From: Cellvibrio sp. UBA7671
Lineage (GTDB): Bacteria > Pseudomonadota > Gammaproteobacteria > Pseudomonadales > Cellvibrionaceae
Length of the DNA stretch: 64,000 nucleotides
Assembly (NCBI GenBank): GCA_002483145.1
Contig: DLHJ01000005.1
Coordinates: 204,387-268,386, forward strand
Direction of reading: 5' to 3'
Positions within the stretch are counted from its first letter, which is position 1. The number at the start of each line of letters is the position of its first letter. The notes under the pieces were generated by a model. The model did not search any database, was not told where the DNA came from, and was given only the letters and a program-made list of their open reading frames with translations. Shown here in pieces: positions 28,203 to 38,800 of this stretch. Made by a program: the position numbers and the translations under genes.

Positions 28203-28284
28203 AAAAAAGCAGCCGCTGGTATCCAGTGGCTGCTGTAAGGGAGAGGTCAAACAACTATACAAAGGAGAACTTTACAAAGAACTA
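28203..28284 (-). ncRNA. Candidate small RNA 2 (leftward)
   Basis: On the - strand, a possible promoter TTGCGA-17-TGTTAT (28291-28319) precedes an about 82-base stretch without an ORF. The stretch ends in a strong terminator hairpin (GCAGCCACTGG ATA CCAGCGGCTGC, one mismatch) and six T (28203-28233). The body contains pyrimidine-rich TTCTCCTT and CTCTCCCTT runs that could pair with ribosome sites, and the decamer TGTTTGACCT shared with the adjacent candidate RNA. The promoter is weak (4/6 in each box), so the 5' end is uncertain. Confidence 0.35.
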
Positions 28285-28335
28285 CTCTGAATAACAGCTC
28301 GATGTAAAGGCGTTCGCAATACCAACGATAAGCTT

Positions 28336-28418
28336 AAAAAAACTGGCGGAAAAAATCCGCCAGAAGAAGGTCAAACACAACCCCTGTCCACTACCCTGTC
28401 GAAAGTGCAGTGGACATT
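28336..28418 (-). ncRNA. Candidate small RNA 1 (leftward)
   Basis: On the - strand, a promoter TTGACC-17-TAGGAT (28425-28453) is followed by about 83 bases. These have a 5' hairpin GTCCACT...AGTGGAC (28386-28415), a single-stranded middle with TGTTTGACCT, and an intrinsic terminator CTGGCGGA TTTTT TCCGCCAG with seven T (28336-28363). The stretch contains no plausible ORF. The promoter is nearly a copy of the TonB receptor promoter, which suggests co-regulation. There are no expression data, so this is a structural prediction. Confidence 0.5.
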
Positions 28419-28424
28419 GACTGA

Positions 28425-28453
28425 ATCCTACCCCTTGCATACTAGTGGGTCAA
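28425..28453 (-). promoter_or_regulatory. Leftward promoter with operator shared with TonB receptor
   Basis: The -35 TTGACC, 17-base spacer and -10 TAGGAT match the TonB receptor promoter at 22 of 29 positions, including CACTAGT and CAAG within the spacer where they are not needed by RNA polymerase. It faces away from the GntR/FCD gene that starts at 28678. The likely meaning is one operator recognised by one regulator at both promoters. Confidence 0.55.
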
Positions 28454-28677
28454 GCTTTTTGTCAAAATGACTTTATGATACCAAAAACCCATTCCATCAA
28501 TGGATTTTTTTTCACCAATAACTAATCCTGCCCTACAATTGGCACAAAAATCCTTTTGCCGGACACAGAAGGCGCGCGTAAACTGATATGGCATAGCGGC
28601 GCATAACAAGGCACAATCCATCTTTACGCCCGCACTTGCCGCTTACAGTGGGGTGAATTTTCCAGAGGAGATAGAGA

Positions 28678-29397
28678 GTGGCGAAACAGCCTTTGATTAG
28701 TATGCGCCCGGAAGCAAGAGGACTGTCATATGACCGCCCAGCGGCCAGCCAGATATTTGGTTTTATTCGCGATGCCATTATTAGTATGGAACTCTTACCC
28801 GGCCAAATGATTTCAGAAACAGCACTGGCACAGCAATTTGGCGTCAGCCGTACACCGGTGCGCGAGGCGCTGATTCAATTATCCAATATTGGTTTTGTCG
28901 AAGTTCTGCCCCAGCGCGGGACTTATGTGTCCAAATTCAGTTTGGAGAAAATACTGGAAGCACGTTTTATCCGCGAAGCATTGGAAGTTGCGGTGGTCAC
29001 CCAGCTCGCCACTAATTCAGATGAAGCTATTCGCCTGGAGGCCGTCGAGGCCTGTGAAAAAATTATTGCCGACCAAAAAGCAGCAGCAGCTGAAGATGAT
29101 GCACTTACCTTTCAAAATCTTGATGACCACTTTCACCAAACTCTGGCCAGTTTTACCCAATACCCGCGCGTTGCTTCATTCATTGAAGCAGAAAAAGCCC
29201 ACATGGACCGCGTGCGCAACTTGAGCTTACATGTCAGTGGCCAATACAAGCGTGTACTTAACCAACATGCAGCGATTATTAAGGCAATTAAAGCGGGCTC
29301 TGCAGATAAATCAGCAGCGGCTATGAGTGTGCACCTAAAAGATGTTTACAATATTTTGGAAGTGATCCCGCAGGAACATCCAGAATATTTTGTTTAG
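28678..29397 (+). CDS. GntR-family (FCD domain) transcriptional regulator
   Basis: A 239-residue regulator with an N-terminal winged helix-turn-helix (about 20-85; IFGFIRDAIISMELLPGQMI, VSRTPVREALIQL, PQRGTYVS) and a C-terminal all-helical FCD ligand-binding domain (about 90-225) with the metal-site pattern DDHFHQTLA. FCD regulators respond to small organic acids or sugar acids. The start is a GTG with AGGAG 9 bases upstream. It is the nearest candidate for binding the element shared by the promoters at 22247 and 28425; that link is inferred. Confidence 0.93.
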   Translation: MAKQPLISMRPEARGLSYDRPAASQIFGFIRDAIISMELLPGQMISETALAQQFGVSRTPVREALIQLSNIGFVEVLPQRGTYVSKFSLEKILEARFIREALEVAVVTQLATNSDEAIRLEAVEACEKIIADQKAAAAEDDALTFQNLDDHFHQTLASFTQYPRVASFIEAEKAHMDRVRNLSLHVSGQYKRVLNQHAAIIKAIKAGSADKSAAAMSVHLKDVYNILEVIPQEHPEYFV

Positions 29398-29590
29398 CTA
29401 AAAAACCCTCATCGATAAAAGAACCGAGCCGTCTTACCCGGGCGGCTCTGTTTAGCAAGCCTTCTAAGCAATTGAATTTAAAGACGCATTTTTCAAAACA
29501 CTGGCTATACTCCAAAGCATGCTGCCGACAACCATTACGCAAACATGCCTCATAACCAATTCCCAACACCACATCTACTGGAGCTGACTC

Positions 29591-30307
29591 GTGCTCCGGC
29601 CTGAACGCAGTTACTTCCGCACAAACATGCCAGGGAAAGTCAAAGTGTGCTTACGCACAGCTGTTTTGCGAAAATCTGTGTTAATGGTATTTCTGTTTTC
29701 GTTCTTTGTATCGGCTGATATAGATCCGCATAAAATGCAACAAGTTATGCAGACACGCTACGGTAACGATGGCCTTGTGTTACTGGAATCATGGAGGCGC
29801 ATGTTGAATAGCGCCAACAATGCAACTCCTGAAACAAAAATCATCGAGGTAAATCAGTTTTTTAATCGTAATGTTCGTTACACAGAGGACATTATGTTGT
29901 GGAAAAAAAGCGATTACTGGGCGACTCCCCTGGAAGTGATGGGTGCACGCGCAGGTGATTGCGAAGACTACACCATCGCAAAATATCTCAGCTTGTTACA
30001 GTTAGGCGTTGCCAATGAGCAGTTGCGCCTGATCTACGTTAAAGCACAAATTGGCGGCCCGCAGAGTAAAATATTCCAAGCCCATATGGTGCTGGGATAT
30101 TACCCTACACCCAATGCGATCCCACTGATTCTCGACAGTTTGCTCGACACCATTGAACCCGCCAACAAACGCCCGGATTTGCGCCCGGTATTTAGTTTCA
30201 ACAGCGAAGGTCTATGGGTAGGCAACCAATCAACAACAGCTGACCCCACCGCGCGTTTATCGCGCTGGCGCGACCTGTTGGCACGTGTGAATGAAGAGGG
30301 ATTTTAA
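29591..30307 (+). CDS. lapG: LapG-type periplasmic cysteine protease
   Basis: A 238-residue transglutaminase-like cysteine protease (bacterial BTLCP family) that releases the cell-surface adhesin when c-di-GMP is low. The expected catalytic triad is visible: Cys124 in AGDCEDYT, His165 in AHMVLGYY and Asp182 in LILDSL. An N-terminal hydrophobic segment (SVLMVFLFSFFVSA) exports it to the periplasm. The start is the GTG with GGAG 7 bases upstream; an internal ATG at 29627 lacks a ribosome site. It is followed by lapD, and its substrate is most likely the giant adhesin encoded at 32803-41196, which carries a TAAG site. Confidence 0.94.
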   Translation: MLRPERSYFRTNMPGKVKVCLRTAVLRKSVLMVFLFSFFVSADIDPHKMQQVMQTRYGNDGLVLLESWRRMLNSANNATPETKIIEVNQFFNRNVRYTEDIMLWKKSDYWATPLEVMGARAGDCEDYTIAKYLSLLQLGVANEQLRLIYVKAQIGGPQSKIFQAHMVLGYYPTPNAIPLILDSLLDTIEPANKRPDLRPVFSFNSEGLWVGNQSTTADPTARLSRWRDLLARVNEEGF

Positions 30308-30366
30308 TAATGGATACCAAATGTTTTCTAACAACACCAAAACAATGAATGCGAAAGGCCATAACA

Positions 30367-32280
30367 ATGTCACTAATTAAACAATTATGGATTGGAATTA
30401 TTGTGCTCTTGCTGCTGGTCCTCGCTGGCAATTTTGTGATCAGCACTATTACTGCCAAAACCTATTTGCAAGAGCAGCTGCGTTTAAAAAATATTGATAA
30501 TGCCAACTCCTTGGCGCTATCGATATCACAAATGCCGGATAAGGATCCGGTTACCTTGGAGCTATTAATCACTGCACAATTTGATGCAGGCCATTACGAA
30601 TATATTATTTTCCAAGATGCCGATGAAAAACCCATAGTCGCGCGCAATTTTGATGACACAAAACCGGAGAATAATGCTGTACCTAAATGGTTCGCCGAGC
30701 GCGTGAAATTCAACGTAGCACCCGGCATTGCACAAGTACAAGACGGTTGGCAGCAAGCGGGAACTTTGGTGGTAAAAAGCCACTCGCGCTATGCACTGGA
30801 AGCGCTCTGGCAAAATACCCGTGATTTATTGGACTGGTTTATCTGCGCAACCCTGCTGAGCGGTTTAATCGGCAGTTTTATTTTGAAATACATATCGCGC
30901 CCGCTGGACTTAGTGGTAAATCAAGCAGAAGCCATCGGTGAGCGCCGTTTTATTATATCGGAAGAACCCAAAACCAAAGAGTTTCAACGCTTGGTGCGCG
31001 CGATGAATACGCTTTCACAAGGCGTTAAACAAATGCTGGATAAAGAAGCTCGTCAGCTTGAGCTGCTGCGCCGCGAATCACAAACCGACTCACTCACCGG
31101 GCTTGCCAATCGTACGCATTTTTTAAATTTACTCGACACCCAGCTCACACGTGAAGATGCTCAGGAGCGCGGCATTATTGTGTTAGCACGCGCAATGAAT
31201 TTGAATGAACTTAACAATCAATTAGGTCATCAACAAGTCGACCAGTTATTGCGCGCGATTGCCGGTGTATTCAGTGATCTTCAGGATAAATATCCCAATA
31301 GTTATGCTGGCCGCTTGAACGGCAGTGATTTTACCTTGCTGATTCCCACTGACACCCCCATCGATATTCTCAGTGCCGATGTATCACAGAAATTGAATTT
31401 CCAATTAATTGCTGGCGGTTTCGACAAAATCGCCCTGCCATTGGCACTATGCAGCTTTAACAGCAGCGACAAACGCAATGAGCTGTTGCACAAACTTGAT
31501 GGCGCATTAGCACAAGCAGAGTTAAAAGGTAACCGCGCCGTTATCGCACTTGCTGATGATCAATTGGATTATGTACAACATAATTTGACGGAGTGGCGCA
31601 ATGCTATTACCGAGTCATTAAGCACACAGGGCATTGCCTTGGCAAAATTCCCCGTACGCAATACCAATGGGGATTTACTCCACAACGAGACGGCAGTGCG
31701 CCTGGAATTGGATGGTGAACTCAAACCAGCTGGTTATTTTATGCCTTGGGCAGTGCGCTTGGGGTTGATGCCGGATGTCGATCTGGCGGTGCTGAAATTA
31801 GCGCTGACGCAACTTGGCCGTTCACCCGGCCCACTGGCAATCAATATCTCCGCTGCCGCGCTTTGTAGCGCTAACTTTCGCGAACAAGTTCTCGCTCTCT
31901 TGCTGAATGAATCGCAGCAGGCTAAACACTTATGGATCGAATTTCCTGAAATTTGTATGCTGCGCCATCTGGAAGAACTGCGTGCATTTTCCACGCGGCT
32001 GCGCAGTTTGGGTTGCCGGGTTGGCTTGGAACATGTCGGATTGGAGTTCACCCAGTTTGGCAATTTGCAGTCGATGGGTTTGGGGTATTTAAAAATAGAC
32101 AGCGCCATTATTCGCGATATCCATAACAACCTCAGCAGCCAGACCTTTGTGCAAAGCCTTTGCACGCTGGGGCATTCGCTAGGAATTGTGATGATTGCGG
32201 AAGGTGTGCTTAGTGATGCGGAACAACAAACATTGATGAAAATTGGTGTGGATGGTCTTACCGGCCCAAACATCACCTAA
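30367..32280 (+). CDS. lapD: LapD-type c-di-GMP receptor (degenerate GGDEF/EAL)
   Basis: A 637-residue inner-membrane protein that binds c-di-GMP with its EAL-like domain and sequesters LapG through its periplasmic domain. Order: TM helix (about 8-28), LapD/MoxY-type periplasmic domain (30-150), second TM (about 158-178), HAMP (to 235), GGDEF-like and EAL-like domains. Both catalytic motifs are decayed: GGDEF is NGSDF (318-322) and EALxR is ETAVR (441-445), with DDFG replaced by EHVG. This is the pattern of a receptor rather than an enzyme. The internal ATG at 30367 (MSLIKQLW) aligns with known LapD starts and is preferred to the ATG at 30349. Confidence 0.94.
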   Translation: MSLIKQLWIGIIVLLLLVLAGNFVISTITAKTYLQEQLRLKNIDNANSLALSISQMPDKDPVTLELLITAQFDAGHYEYIIFQDADEKPIVARNFDDTKPENNAVPKWFAERVKFNVAPGIAQVQDGWQQAGTLVVKSHSRYALEALWQNTRDLLDWFICATLLSGLIGSFILKYISRPLDLVVNQAEAIGERRFIISEEPKTKEFQRLVRAMNTLSQGVKQMLDKEARQLELLRRESQTDSLTGLANRTHFLNLLDTQLTREDAQERGIIVLARAMNLNELNNQLGHQQVDQLLRAIAGVFSDLQDKYPNSYAGRLNGSDFTLLIPTDTPIDILSADVSQKLNFQLIAGGFDKIALPLALCSFNSSDKRNELLHKLDGALAQAELKGNRAVIALADDQLDYVQHNLTEWRNAITESLSTQGIALAKFPVRNTNGDLLHNETAVRLELDGELKPAGYFMPWAVRLGLMPDVDLAVLKLALTQLGRSPGPLAINISAAALCSANFREQVLALLLNESQQAKHLWIEFPEICMLRHLEELRAFSTRLRSLGCRVGLEHVGLEFTQFGNLQSMGLGYLKIDSAIIRDIHNNLSSQTFVQSLCTLGHSLGIVMIAEGVLSDAEQQTLMKIGVDGLTGPNIT

Positions 32281-32292
32281 ACCCGGGCCCAT

Positions 32293-32326
32293 AAAAAACG
32301 GCGCAGATTAAGCTGCACCGTTTTTT
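32293..32326. terminator. Bidirectional terminator between lapD and the convergent small gene
   Basis: AAAAAACGGCGCAG...CTGCACCGTTTTTT forms an 8-bp stem with one mismatch, flanked by A and T runs. It can stop transcription from both sides of the convergent genes. Confidence 0.8.
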
Positions 32327-32375
32327 CAGTAAGATCACGTAGCAAGCAAACCACTCGCAACAATCTGCACACGAA

Positions 32376-32705
32376 TTACAAATGCAAATTGTCGCCATCA
32401 TCCAACAAATAAATCCCCTGGCGTTTACCGCGCAATTCACGCCGGTTGAGCAACTTGTGTTGCGCTGCATCGGGCAAATCGGTAAAGCGAATCACACCCT
32501 GCTCCACCAACAAATTCACCACATCTTCGAGTACCCGCGCCATGGTTTGGTCGGTCTGCTCCAGCGCCAACTGTTCGGCAGTTTTTTCCTGTTGGATAAA
32601 CGCCAACAATTCCTGTGCATCATCAGCAACGGCTTCAACAAAATCACTCCCGGCAATTTTACTGATAGCAATTAATTCGCCTGCCTCATTGCGTTTGATG
32701 TACAT
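32376..32705 (-). CDS. Conserved small protein of adhesin loci
   Basis: A 109-residue acidic cytoplasmic protein. It has the pattern MYIKRNEAGELIAIS at the N-terminus and RVLEDVVNLLVEQGVIRFTD then LPDAAQHKLLNRRELR near the C-terminus. Similar short proteins, often mislabelled as tryptophan synthase beta-like, occur next to lapD-type genes in marine and soil gammaproteobacteria. The function is unknown. A strong GGGGGGAG precedes the ATG. It lies downstream of the adhesin gene on the same strand, separated by a terminator. Confidence 0.75.
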   Translation of the reverse strand: MYIKRNEAGELIAISKIAGSDFVEAVADDAQELLAFIQQEKTAEQLALEQTDQTMARVLEDVVNLLVEQGVIRFTDLPDAAQHKLLNRRELRGKRQGIYLLDDGDNLHL

Positions 32706-32741
32706 GCTCTCCCCCCCTCACAAAAAATCGATATGCCAAGG

Positions 32742-32780
32742 AAAAAATCCCGCACCTGAACCACAGACCAAGCGCGGGAA
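32742..32780 (-). terminator. Rho-independent terminator of the adhesin gene
   Basis: On the - strand, ATTCCCGC...GCGGGA is followed by a run of T just past the adhesin stop codon. Confidence 0.75.
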
Positions 32781-32802
32781 TTTTACCTTTAACAACAATG
32801 TA

Positions 32803-35800
32803 TTAATCGGTAATTAATTTATTGTTGTTGAGCAGCTGCGTAATAATTTGTTGGTCTGTTGTTGCGCCGCTGTAAAGGCTTTGCAGATTGACTCCCGTCA
32901 ACGTAATTTTTTGTGTCTCTGCCGAGCCAGTATAGCCTGCACCTACAGTGTGGGTATCTCCGCTGAAGCCTCCGGTGTGGCTAATGTGGACAATGGTATT
33001 CGCACCAGAAATCTCAAAGTGCAGATAATCAGCCAGATTGCCAGCACCATTACTTGCGCCAACATGCTCACCCTGGAGCAAATCGCGCAGATCGAGTACA
33101 TCGCCACCATTGGTATTACCGCCCGCCGCGGTGGTTACAAAATTGTTGATGGTGTCTTCTGCCGGAGCACCTGCCGCACCTTGGTCACCCAAGCCCCAGA
33201 CGAACACATCCACAAAGTTATCCGCAAAACCGCTCATGGTATCGTTGCCAGCACCACCACTGATACGGTCAGTGCCAACGCCGCTACTTATGGTGTCGTT
33301 ACCACTTCCACCAAAAATGACGTCATTGCCTGAACCAGAGGTAATAGTGTCATTGCCATCACCACCAGAAACCACATTATTGCCGTTGGCAGCACTGATC
33401 GTATTATTGCCACTACCACCCTGAATATATTCATTAGCGGAATTACCGGTGTAATTGCCACTTTCAGTCGTTGTAATGTCTACGGTTGTGTAGTCCGCCC
33501 TTAACGCCACAGTAGTAGAAGTAGATGCTGTAAACCCGCCAGTGGATTCAGTAGCAGTGACTTGTACCGTCAGGCTAGTGTTCGTTGTGGTGTAGCTGCC
33601 AGGAAGATTCAAGGTGAGATTAGGCAAATCGGCGGTGGTAAATTGCCACACCCCGCCACCCAGATTGGTTCCACTATTAAAACTAAGACCTGTTGGAACA
33701 CCACTGATTTTTATGGACAAGGTTTCAGAGCCATCGGTATCCACCAGGGAAGTCATGATCGGAAACTTCACGCTGGTGCCGCCCGTACCATGCGCCAAGG
33801 CCACTACGGATTTCAATACCGCAACCGAAGGTGCTGAGGCGGCCCCGACATTGACTGTTACCGAACCGTTGCTGCTGTTGCCCAAAGGATCGCGGACAGT
33901 GTAGGTAAAGCTGGCAGGTCCCTCATAGTTGGCTGTTGGAGTAAAGACAACATTATTACCAGAGACTGCCACAGTTCCATTGACAGCGCCTTGTACACTG
34001 ACAAAGCTGATAACTTCACCCTCTGGATCGCTGTCATTGGACAACAACGTAGCTATAGGGATACTCAAGCTGCCATTACTAGCGGCAACGCCGGAATCGG
34101 CCAAGGTTGTAGGAGCATCATTCACTGGCGCCACCACCAGATTCACCGTTGCTGTATCGGTTCCGCCTTTGCCATCACTGATCGTGTAGGTGAAACTCGC
34201 CGGGCCACTATAATTCGCGGCCGGAGTAAACACGATGCTGCCAGCCACCAGGTTAACCGACCCATTTACTGCACCTTGTACGCTCTGGATAACCAAGGTA
34301 TCACCATCAGCATCGGTATCATTGCCCAGCAAGGAACTGGCTGGGATGGCAAGTGCAGTGTCTTCAACCGCCGAGAAAATGACATTTTTATAAGTGGGAA
34401 TAGACGAGAGGAGGTCATAACTTGTCCCGGCATCATCACTCAATTCCAGTTTCAGACGCGCTGAAATCCCCTGGTCCCAATAGATAACTTCAACAGTATG
34501 CAAACCGCTAGTAGTTAACGTAAATAGATTGTGGATGGTCGTTTTGACCGTCTGATTCTGGTTAACCTCTGCCACCACTACCCCATCAACCCGGATTTGG
34601 TAACCGTCATCAGCGGTGACTTTGAAATTGTAGGTGCCTGCACCCAGCTCAACAAAACCACGCATACGGATAATTGCATCGGTTGTGGTGGCGGGGTCAG
34701 CACTCAGGCTGGCTGCATCACTGCCCAGAAATGACTGCAGGTTAGTACCATTACCCAGACCGTTATTAAATGCAGTATTTCCATAGTCGAACGTTTTGGC
34801 TACAAAAGTCGCATCAGGTGTACGACCATTGATGAACGTATTGATCTGTTGGAGATTCGTGAGGTTTGAACCGTTGGCCGGATCGCTGTAACCGAAGTAT
34901 TCCGACACCAAACCAATATTGCCCGAGCCAGCAGATGCTGCCGCATCGTCATTTGCATCAGGCGCGGTATTGGGTTTCACTACGGTGATATCCACGCTGG
35001 CAGTAGAGCTTCCACCTTTGCCGTCACTAATGGTGTAAGTGAAAGACGCCGGACCGGAATACCCAGCAGTAGGGACAAACACCACGTTGCCAGCGACGAG
35101 TGAAACATTACCATTCACCGCACCTTGCACTGAATCAATCGTCAGGATATCGCCGTCAGGATCAGTATCGTTGCCCAGTAAATCGGCTGGTGCAAAGGTC
35201 AAGGCTGTATTGCGCAGGGTTGTACCGCTATCCGCAACCGCCGTTGGGCCATCGTTAGTGCCTGCGACAGTAATCACTACTGAGCTGGTGGTGCCGTCAA
35301 TACTCTTGACGGTAAACGTCTCGGTTTTGATCTCGCCCTCTTTAAGTTGTTGGACGTTTGTCTTGCTGTTGTCGATGTTATAGGTCCAGTTACCGGTGCT
35401 GGTAATGGAGAAACTGCCATAGGTTCCTGCGGTATTGGTCTGCACCTCAAAGCCTGCCTCACCTGCATCCGGATCTGTGATGGAGAGGGTTCCTGCGGCA
35501 GTGGATTGGGCTGGAGTATCCTCTTTTACTGTGCCAGCACCGCTGCCTACTACGGCGACATCTGCTACTGGATTGACGCTAATGTTCACCGTGGCTGGGG
35601 TCGAATCGTCCAGGCCCTTGTCATCGCGCGCAGCGTAGTTGAACTGACTGGCACCATTCCAGTCGGCATCGGGTTTGAAGTAGACAGGCCCGCTGACCAG
35701 ATCATCAACCGCAATCAGGGTGGTCATAGCGGCATCGCTGTATAGCAGACCATTCGTTGGCAGGGACTTAATGACATAGCCTGCGACCGAACCATCGCTA

Positions 35801-38800
35801 TCACTGCCAGCCAGATTGATGGTAATCAGAGTGTCCTCATCGCCGGAGACATTGAGCACGTTGGTTTCTGGCGCTTGGTTAGGCGCGGCCACCACGTTGA
35901 TATTGACCCTGCCTGAGTCAACTCCACCTTTATCATCCGTCACTATGTAGGTAAAACTGGCAACGCCTGAGAAACCGGGGGTAGGCGTAAACACCAGGTT
36001 TCCACCAACGACCTGGAGAGTGCCATTGGATTCAGAGGTCACGGTGGTAACCCGCAACGTATCGTTGTCCACATCTGTGTCATTGGCGACCAGAATCGAC
36101 AAGGGCAGGGGCAGCGACAGCGTGGTATTCGTGGTAATCGTAAATGTGTCGTCTACCGCTACGGGCGCATCATTCACTGGGGTGAGCGTGACATTCAGGT
36201 CTGCGCTCGCACCAGTGTCGGTGGTGTAGGTCACCGTCGGCACGGCACCATTAAAGTTATTGTCGATAGGCTCAAAGGTATAGTCGCCATTTGCGAGCAA
36301 GGTAAATTGGCCCACTCCCGGCAAGGTCACACTGTCATTGGCATTGTAGGTAGTGCCATTGATCACGAAGCTGGCGACCTGCGGGTTAGAATCCGGATCA
36401 ACATCATTGGTCAACACATTTCCGGTTGCGTTGCTGCCTTCGGCGACGGTTTTAAAGTCATCAATCGCCTGTGTTGGATCATTAACCGCCACCACGTTGA
36501 TAAACACAGTGCCTTTATCCACTCCACCCTTGTCGTCGGTGATGCGGTAATCAAAGCTCGCTGTGCCGCTGAACTCAGCGTTTGGCGTGAATACCAGATT
36601 TCCTGAAACAACGCTCAATGTGCCATTAACGGCATTCTCCAAGATAACCACCCTTACTGAATCGCCATCCGGATCAGAGTCATTGGTGACCAAACCAGAA
36701 ACCGGTAGAGGCATACTCCAAGCTTCGTCTTCATTGATGGTATAGAAATCGTCCACAGCAACGGGAGCATCATTCACTGGCGTAACGGTGATATCCAGGG
36801 TACTGGAGAAACCCGTATTTGTTGTGTAGTTAACTTGGGGGACGGCGCCATTCCAATCGGCCACCGGATCAAAGACGTAGGAACCGTCGGTATTCACCAC
36901 CAGACTTCCGACACCGGCGATAAGCGCCGTCTGGCCAGAGGTGAAGCTACCCAGTCCTGAAATCTGGAAGCTCGCGACTGTCAGGGTGTTATCTGAGTCA
37001 GTGTCGTTGGTGAGCACATTACCGGTGACATCGTTATCTTCAGGGGCGGAATCAAGGTCTTGCACAAGCACGCTCGGGGCATTGGCTTTGACCACAACAT
37101 TGACTGTGGCGGTGGCGGTCACACCTGATGGGTCTTGAACGGTATAAGTGAAGCTGTCGTTGCCTGAAAAACCGGTGTTCGGGGTATAAACCGGATTTCC
37201 GGTAACCGCATCGATAACAACCGAGCCATTGGCGCCTTGGCTGACAGATGCCACAGTCAGAACACCGCCCTCGGGATCGGAATCGTTAGTACGCACCGCC
37301 ACCATGACCGAGCTACCTTCGTCAACATTGGCTGTGTCGTTTACGGCTATCGGGGCATCATTGACCGGGGTAATCGCGATTTGTACCGTAACGATATTGC
37401 CATTGTTGGTGCCATCGTTAGCGCGGTAGGTAAAGCTGTCGCTGGTGGTTTCACTGCCGTTGTGGGTGTAGCTAAAGGTACCGTTCGCGTTCAGCGTCAG
37501 CGTGCCGTGCGCGGGTCCGGAAACCAGAATCGCCGACAGCGGGCTGTTTTCAGCATCCGAATCGTTAGCTAATACACTGGTGGCACCCGACTCTAGCAGC
37601 GTCGCAGTGCCGCCTTCATTGACAGTGATACTGTCAGCAACGGTGATTGGCGTGTCGTTGACTGGTGTGACGTTGATATTGACGGTGACCGCATTTCCGT
37701 CTTCGGTTCCATCGTTAACCTTGTAGGTGAAGCTATCGGTAGTCGTCTCAGAGCCGTCGTGCAGATAACTGAAGGTACCATCGGCATTCAATGTAAGAGT
37801 GCCATTGGCCGGACCAGTGACCAAGACTGCGGTAAGCGCATCCAGATCAGCATCGGTATCGTTGGCCAACACGCTGGTTGCTCCGCCTACCAGAGTGGTG
37901 GCAACACCACCCTCCGCCACATTAATGCTATCGGCATTGGCAACAGGCACATCATTAACCGGGTTGACGCCGATGGTCACCTTGCTGGTAGTGGAGCCAC
38001 CATTGCCATCACTGACGGTGACCACAAAGCTATCGCTGCCGTTGTAGCCCGCATTGGGCGTGTAAGTAAAAGTGCCGGTCACAGGATTCAGCACAACCGT
38101 ACCCTGCGCCGGGTTTCCGGTAACCGTGTAGGCCAGCGCATCGCCATCAGGATCATTAGCACTGATAGCCCCGTTCACTGGTGCATTTTCATCGGTTGTC
38201 AGGTTCAGATCGGCCGCCGTGGGCGCGTCGTTATCCGGGGTAACGACAATCACGACGTTACTGGTCGTGGTGCCTCCATTGCCATCGCTGATGGTAACTA
38301 CAAAGCTGTCACTGCCGTTGTAATTGGCATTGGGCGTATAAACAAATGTACCGGTTGCGGGATTCAGCACCACAGTACCGTTGGCAGGATTACCCGTCAC
38401 GCTGTATGACAGGGGATCACTCTCAGGGTCAGTGGCACTGATGGCACCGTTGACAGCGGTATCCTCCGCCGTTGTCAGGTTCAGGTCGCTGGCTACCGGG
38501 TCGTCATTGAGTGAGTTAACGCCAATAGTGACCGTGCTGGTCGCCACGCCGCCTTTACCATCGCTCACGCTCACCACAAAGCTGTCGCTGCCGCCGTATC
38601 CGGCGTTGGGCGTGTAGGTAAAGGCGCCAGTTGCAGGGTTCAACACCACAGTGCCACTGGCTGGGTTACCCGTGACGGTGTAAGACAAGGTATCGCCATC
38701 GGGATCATTCGCACTAATGGCGCCGTTGACGGGCACGTCCTCATCGGTGGTCAGATTCAGATTACCTGCAGTAGGCACGTCGTTTACCGGTGTTACACCG

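Larger units (their letters stand above)
28104..28677. other. Intergenic region between DUF349 and GntR genes
   Basis: A 574-base gap without a protein gene. It holds one + strand terminator, two - strand intrinsic terminators, a - strand promoter with the shared operator, and the two candidate small RNAs listed separately. The right end carries AGGAG before the GTG start of the regulator gene. Confidence 0.7.

Noticed and set aside
29424-29452. GAGCCGTC...GGCGGCTC hairpin after the GntR gene as a terminator
   Set aside because: The stem is good but the following sequence (TGTTTAG) is not a convincing T run, so it was not listed.
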